A stretch of 64,000 bases of DNA, taken from contig NC_088680.1 of assembly GCF_950023065.1 (NCBI RefSeq), forward strand, positions 16,790,559-16,854,558, in the 5' to 3' direction. The stretch's first letter is position 1. Every line of letters starts with the position of its first letter. The notes under the pieces were generated by a model that saw only the letters and a list, made by a program, of their open reading frames with translations, did not search any database and was not told where the DNA came from. The translations under genes and the position numbers were made by a program. Source of the stretch: Planococcus citri. Taxonomy: Eukaryota; Arthropoda; Insecta; Hemiptera; Pseudococcidae. Below, piece by piece: positions 59,910-64,000 of the stretch.

Positions 59910-61549
59910 TTTTAATTTTAACCTATTTGATGTAGGTTCAGCAAATTTTCGCCCACAAAAATACTACTCGTAAATCGATCTCTTACACTCCAATTTAGTA
60001 AAATTTCTTCACCACAGAATAAAAACGAGCACATTTGCCTACACTAAAGATATCCACTTCCTGACTAGTGACCGTTGGTTCACGACGAGCTGATAAAACA
60101 CTCGAATAATTTCCCACTACTCTAATTTAAAACAATACGATTCCGTTTCATTAAAAATTTCAAGTTATACAGCAGAACAAATTATAGGTACATCACGTGA
60201 CGAAATCAAACAACAAAATTATGACCTATCGTTAGCCTCTCAGCTAAATCTCATCTCCGCCATAGATAATACACAAATTCAAATATTTACTCTAAGATCA
60301 CGTGGGTAAAAATTAATCGAGCTAAATCACCATCTCAACGTAATTCATCTTTTAGGCTATATAACGCATCTTTCGATATGAAAAGTAAACTTTATAATCG
60401 CGACTCCTCAAACTGTTAAAGACCTTGACACACGATTAAAAGGAGTCAATTGAGGCTTCTCGTTCTCAGTTCGGATCTACTAAATACATACGTACGACAA
60501 TTCTGAACAAATCATCGCCAAAATTAACGCAATTATCGTACTCGATGACGTCACTATACATAGTAAGTACCGCCACCGTGTATGTAATTCGCATTAGAGT
60601 ACATTGGCCGCAAAATGGAGACCTCGTGGTTTAGCTAAAGCTCGTACATGAGGCGAACGTCTTTAATCTTGATAAAGCTCATGGTCAAAGCCACAAGTTG
60701 GGATAAAATTTCACTCAAACAGATAATTTTAAACACTCCCAGAGCCTGTCAAATATCACGTACGTGACGAGTGAAAATTGAAGAAATAAATACGTAAATT
60801 TTCGACCATCGTCATAACTCATCCTAAGTCATCAAAATAATCGACCACTCCTGCAACACGTGTCTTCCTACTTTGCCAATAACGAATTTACGCACATGAG
60901 AGGAATTCACTGATGGCGTTGAGAAGTTATTTTTAGGTAAAATATAAATGGGAGAATCTCCTCCTACACGCCTGGATCATCGATACGTGAGAGAGAAAAT
61001 ATCTAGGAGGGTTCAAGAAACCCCACAAACACATAGCTATGCCATTGGCACACAAGCGTGACCCGGTCAAAAGTTAAATTTAAACCGAAATTGGCATTTA
61101 TCGAGCAGTCAACAGCTCAACACCTTGTTTCGAAACGAAATTTGAGGAAAAAAATAATCACAACAATCACATTGAAAAAAAAATCACCGCAACCTTCGTC
61201 TTCTTTAACGTGAAACTTATCGAATAAACCACAAAAAGGGAAATTTTAACACAATCACTCGTTGGGAAAAAATTCACATCGCGAAAATTTTTTTTCGAAA
61301 TTCACCAAACACCACAATAAAATTATGAATTACCAAACACGCGATCACATTAAAATTTCCCTTTTTGAAAATTTCGACCGAAATTAAAAATCAAATTTTA
61401 CAAAATTACCTTATTCGAATGTAATATTATAAAGACACAAGATCACTTCACTTGGCACTTGTTATAAAAACACGACGATATAAATTATTTATGTATAGTT
61501 TGAAATGAAAAAAAAATTCACACGCGTTAAAATTCGTTAGTTCGTAGGT
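59910..61549. other. Noncoding stretch
   Basis: Fewer homopolymers and more CpG than most of the window (60000-61100), without a coding frame or splice pairs. It may be intron or leader DNA upstream of the minus-strand PP1 subunit gene. Function not determined. Confidence 0.25.
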
Positions 61550-61800
61550 ATTCGTTCGAGGGTACAGATCGTTATACTGCGGTGAAAATTGTGAAAAACG
61601 AGTAACAAATTCACCCGGCGATGTCCGCGTATCGCATGACAACATCTCAAAGATCACGAGACCTGCGCATGCGCGAACGAGTCCGAGTAGAAAATTTTTT
61701 CCCGACCTTTTACGAAGCACGGGCACTTCAGCCGGTTCGTATTCGACTTCGATACAATCGAGTCGCGGTTCGATTCGACTAATTTTAGACAATTTTATCG
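61550..61800. promoter_or_regulatory. CpG-rich promoter candidate with NRF-1-type site
   Basis: A compact G/C- and CpG-rich island. TGCGCATGCGCG at 61664-61675 is an exact match to the NRF-1 (insect erect wing) consensus YGCGCAYGCGCR, common in broadly active promoters. A 114-codon minus-strand frame (61792-61448) begins here (MSKISRIEPRLDCIEVEYEP) but becomes AT-rich and has no recognised domain, so it may be leader sequence. If it is a minus-strand promoter it could drive the PP1 subunit gene, whose leader is spliced, but no donor could be matched with confidence. Confidence 0.35.
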
Positions 61801-63344
61801 AACGATTGGACGATGGAAAATTTTAATCGATCAGAGATCATCGTTTAGTATACATATAAAACGAATAAATTTCTAGCTCCTTCGAACCAGCAGGAAATTA
61901 GAGGAGGAAAAAATTTCGACGATGAAAAAATCCCAGTGAAATGATCCTAATCACTGGCTAAGCTAATTAGTAATTACAAGTACTTCTTCACTCAACATTT
62001 TAATTTACACCTCACGTGATTCAATTTTATTTTATCTCTAGTATTTCGCAACTGGAGAGATATCATGAAAGTATGCCGGAATCGTAACGTGTCAGTAAAT
62101 TTTGATAAATTTTTCTCTCACAACAATAAACCATCCGACCTTATATACTTTACTTATCGATTTATTAAAATATTATAATTATAATAAAAAGGAAGAACGC
62201 GTTGCACGAGATTTCACAAATTTATGAGTTATGACGTTTACCTGTTCGTTTAATTAATCGCGGTTTTGAAACAATAAAATTGGTAGGTATTTTTATAAAA
62301 ACGTGATCTTGATGTTCACTTAATCGAGCTTATTATTTGTTTAAAAAAAGAAATTAAAAAATCGTTCCAATTTCAAGATCAAATGTACATATAAATACTC
62401 GATTTGTTTGCGATAAATACTCGAATTATATTTAATATTTCGCTCCGGTCAAGTCGAAATGAACAAATATTGGAAGTTGGAAGACGGTAAACAACATTCT
62501 TTTTCGTCGATTTCCATCATGTGTAGGTAAATAATTGCTAGATTAGTTTTGGAAAAATTTTCCACTCGAAATTGCATAATAAGTAAATAAAGGTAATTGT
62601 TGTGCAGAAAAATATGGGTAGGTAATAGGTATAAAAAATTGAATAGAAATTCCGCTTCAGTAATTGAAACGATATTTTAAGACAGTTTATGGATAAGGAT
62701 ATTTTCATTAATTTAGTCGTAAATTGGGAGAGAAGTCGTTCAATAATGAAGTTGAGCTTGAGCTGCTTCATTTTTGCTCTAAATATTTCGAAAACTGAAA
62801 AAACGTGATTGAAAAAACATAAATGTTTTTATTAAAATCATCTCAAAAACAAAACTTAAAAAAAAATAATTATACTCATCAGATGAAAAATTTTATGCTC
62901 TGTTATGTTCATATTTTAGGATCCTTCAGACTTCTATTTTTTTGCGGGAAAAATTCTATTGCAAAAGCATTTCACTTTTCCTCGAATTATCTCAAAAACA
63001 AAAATTTTTGGAAAAATGAATCAAGACTTGGATTTATTGAAAATTTTATGATCAATAATTTTGCTCACTTTCTTCTTATTCGTAGGACCCTTTGCTTTCC
63101 CTCAAAATTGAAGTCAACTTTTCTAGTAAAATATCTACTCAATATTTCCATCAAGAATAATCGAGACACTGATTTTGATGAAATGTCATGAAATGAATTA
63201 AGTATAAAGAACATGATATCACCAATATGTAATTCAATGGATTAAAATATCCCTTTTAAAGCTATCAAAAATGTTTTCAATTTCACCAAAAATGATCAAA
63301 AACGTGTAATTTTTTGGAGTGTTAATTTTCATACATAGTAATTT
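61801..63344. other. AT-rich noncoding stretch
   Basis: No supported gene. The plus-strand frame 62823-63191 is Phe/Asn/Lys-rich with no domain or splice evidence. Confidence 0.3.
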
Positions 63345-63912
63345 AATGGCAATGGAGAGGTAATTTACAGCAAACTGGTTAAAATGTAGAATGTACTGAA
63401 ATTGGACGGAAATTTCCGGTAAAATGACGATAATTTGATAATAATTTACGGTAATTTGATGGAGATTTACGGTAATTTGATGGAGATTTACGGTAATTTG
63501 AGGGTTATTGATAGTAAATTACAGTAATTTACGGTAAATTACAGTAATTTAATGGTCATTTACGGTAACTTGAAGGTAATTGATGGTAAATTACTGTATT
63601 TCGATGGTAATTTACGATAAATTACGGTAATTTGATGATAATTTACGGTAAATTACGGTAATTTGAGGGTAATTGATAGTAAATTACGGTAATTTAATGG
63701 TAATTTACGGTAAATTACAGTAATTTGATGGTAATTTACGGTAATTTGATGGTAATTTACGGTAATTTGATGGTAATTTACTGTAAATTACAGTAATTTG
63801 ATGGTAATTTACGGTAATTTGATGGTAATTTACGGTAAATTACAGTAATTTGATGGTAATTAACAGTAATTTGATGGTAATTTACGGTAAATTACGGTAA
63901 TTTGATGGTAAT
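63345..63912. repeat. GGTAATTTACGG / GGTAATTTGAT minisatellite
   Basis: Irregular tandem array of 11-12-bp modules (GGTAATTTACGG, TAAATTACAG, TAATTTGATG) that alternate and combine into longer repeats, with the most regular part at 63700-63900. TAATTTACGGTAAATTA forms local dyads. Ends abruptly near 63912. Confidence 0.85.
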
Positions 63913-64000
63913 ACGTTCAGATTTTAAATTTTAGTTGAAGATTTTCTCAAAAGAAATTTAGTTACGTCATTACAACTTATTTTAAACGCTTTTTCACACA
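63913..64000. other. Unique AT-rich sequence at the right edge
   Basis: Nothing recognisable. Confidence 0.3.

Noticed and set aside
61448..61792. 114-codon minus-strand frame starting MSKISRIEPRLD
   Set aside because: No recognisable domain. The second half is AT-rich and low complexity, and the first half overlaps a CpG-rich promoter-like island. Kept only as part of that regulatory candidate.
1..64000. CRISPR arrays, operons, riboswitches, rRNA or prokaryotic systems
   Set aside because: Repeats are irregular, palindromic or transposon-bound, genes have introns, and no such signatures were seen. The window is eukaryotic.

Overview
The window looks like intron- and repeat-rich nuclear DNA of an insect. 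It is AT-rich, shows GT/AG splice signals, has very long introns, has homologues of animal developmental and glycogen-metabolism genes, and is dense in short inverted-repeat transposons. A hemipteran such as a scale insect or mealybug is a guess from general texture (frequent TAGGTA runs, A/T tracts) and is not shown by any marker. Nothing bacterial or viral was seen. Only about 2 kb is convincingly protein-coding.

Genes. (1) Minus strand, 2716-2993: first coding exon of a slit homologue (signal peptide plus N-terminal LRR cap). Its remaining exons lie beyond the left edge. (2) Minus strand, 42185-42122 and 7720-7644: two short exons that splice in phase into the N-terminus of an unidentified protein across a 34.4-kb intron. 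(3) Plus strand, 37024-38100: a compact three-exon gene for a secreted, partly coiled-coil protein of 257 aa that I do not recognise. (4) Minus strand, 49474-45372: a complete two-coding-exon gene for a glycogen-targeting subunit of protein phosphatase 1 (RVxF motif plus CBM21 domain, Gbs-70E/PPP1R3 type, 346 aa). It has a 5'-UTR splice acceptor, a probable 3'-UTR intron and a 3' end near 42955. A CpG-rich patch at about 61.55-61.80 kb with a perfect NRF-1-type site may be a promoter.

Repeats fill most of the rest. Three arrays of a palindromic core TCGTTCGCGAACGA lie at 3.7-5.4, 13.1-14.0 and 51.8-54.6 kb. The first sits inside an inverted-repeat element (3555-5593), and the second contains the same unit in the opposite orientation. 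Fold-back or MITE-like elements with readable ends include a 3.2-kb hairpin (19484-22670); TA-flanked mariner-type elements (25131-26456, 46821-48377, 30790-31336, 54876-55085); a hAT-type element with an 8-bp target duplication (28308-28795); piggyBac-type elements with TTAA or near-TTAA flanks (33595-34928, 41260-41752); and a 3.3-kb element (33426-36748) that contains one of the piggyBac hairpins. A degenerate satellite of about 195 bp fills 56.6-59.9 kb and ends beside an orphan 18-nt site complementary to the 3' end of tRNA-Lys. A TAATTTACGG-type minisatellite closes the window.

The recurring theme is satellite-like DNA carried inside inverted-repeat transposons: at least four elements hold tandem or palindromic arrays between their ends. 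That, the unidentified secreted-protein gene and the 34-kb-intron gene are the points most worth follow-up. All repeat boundaries and splice sites were read by eye.
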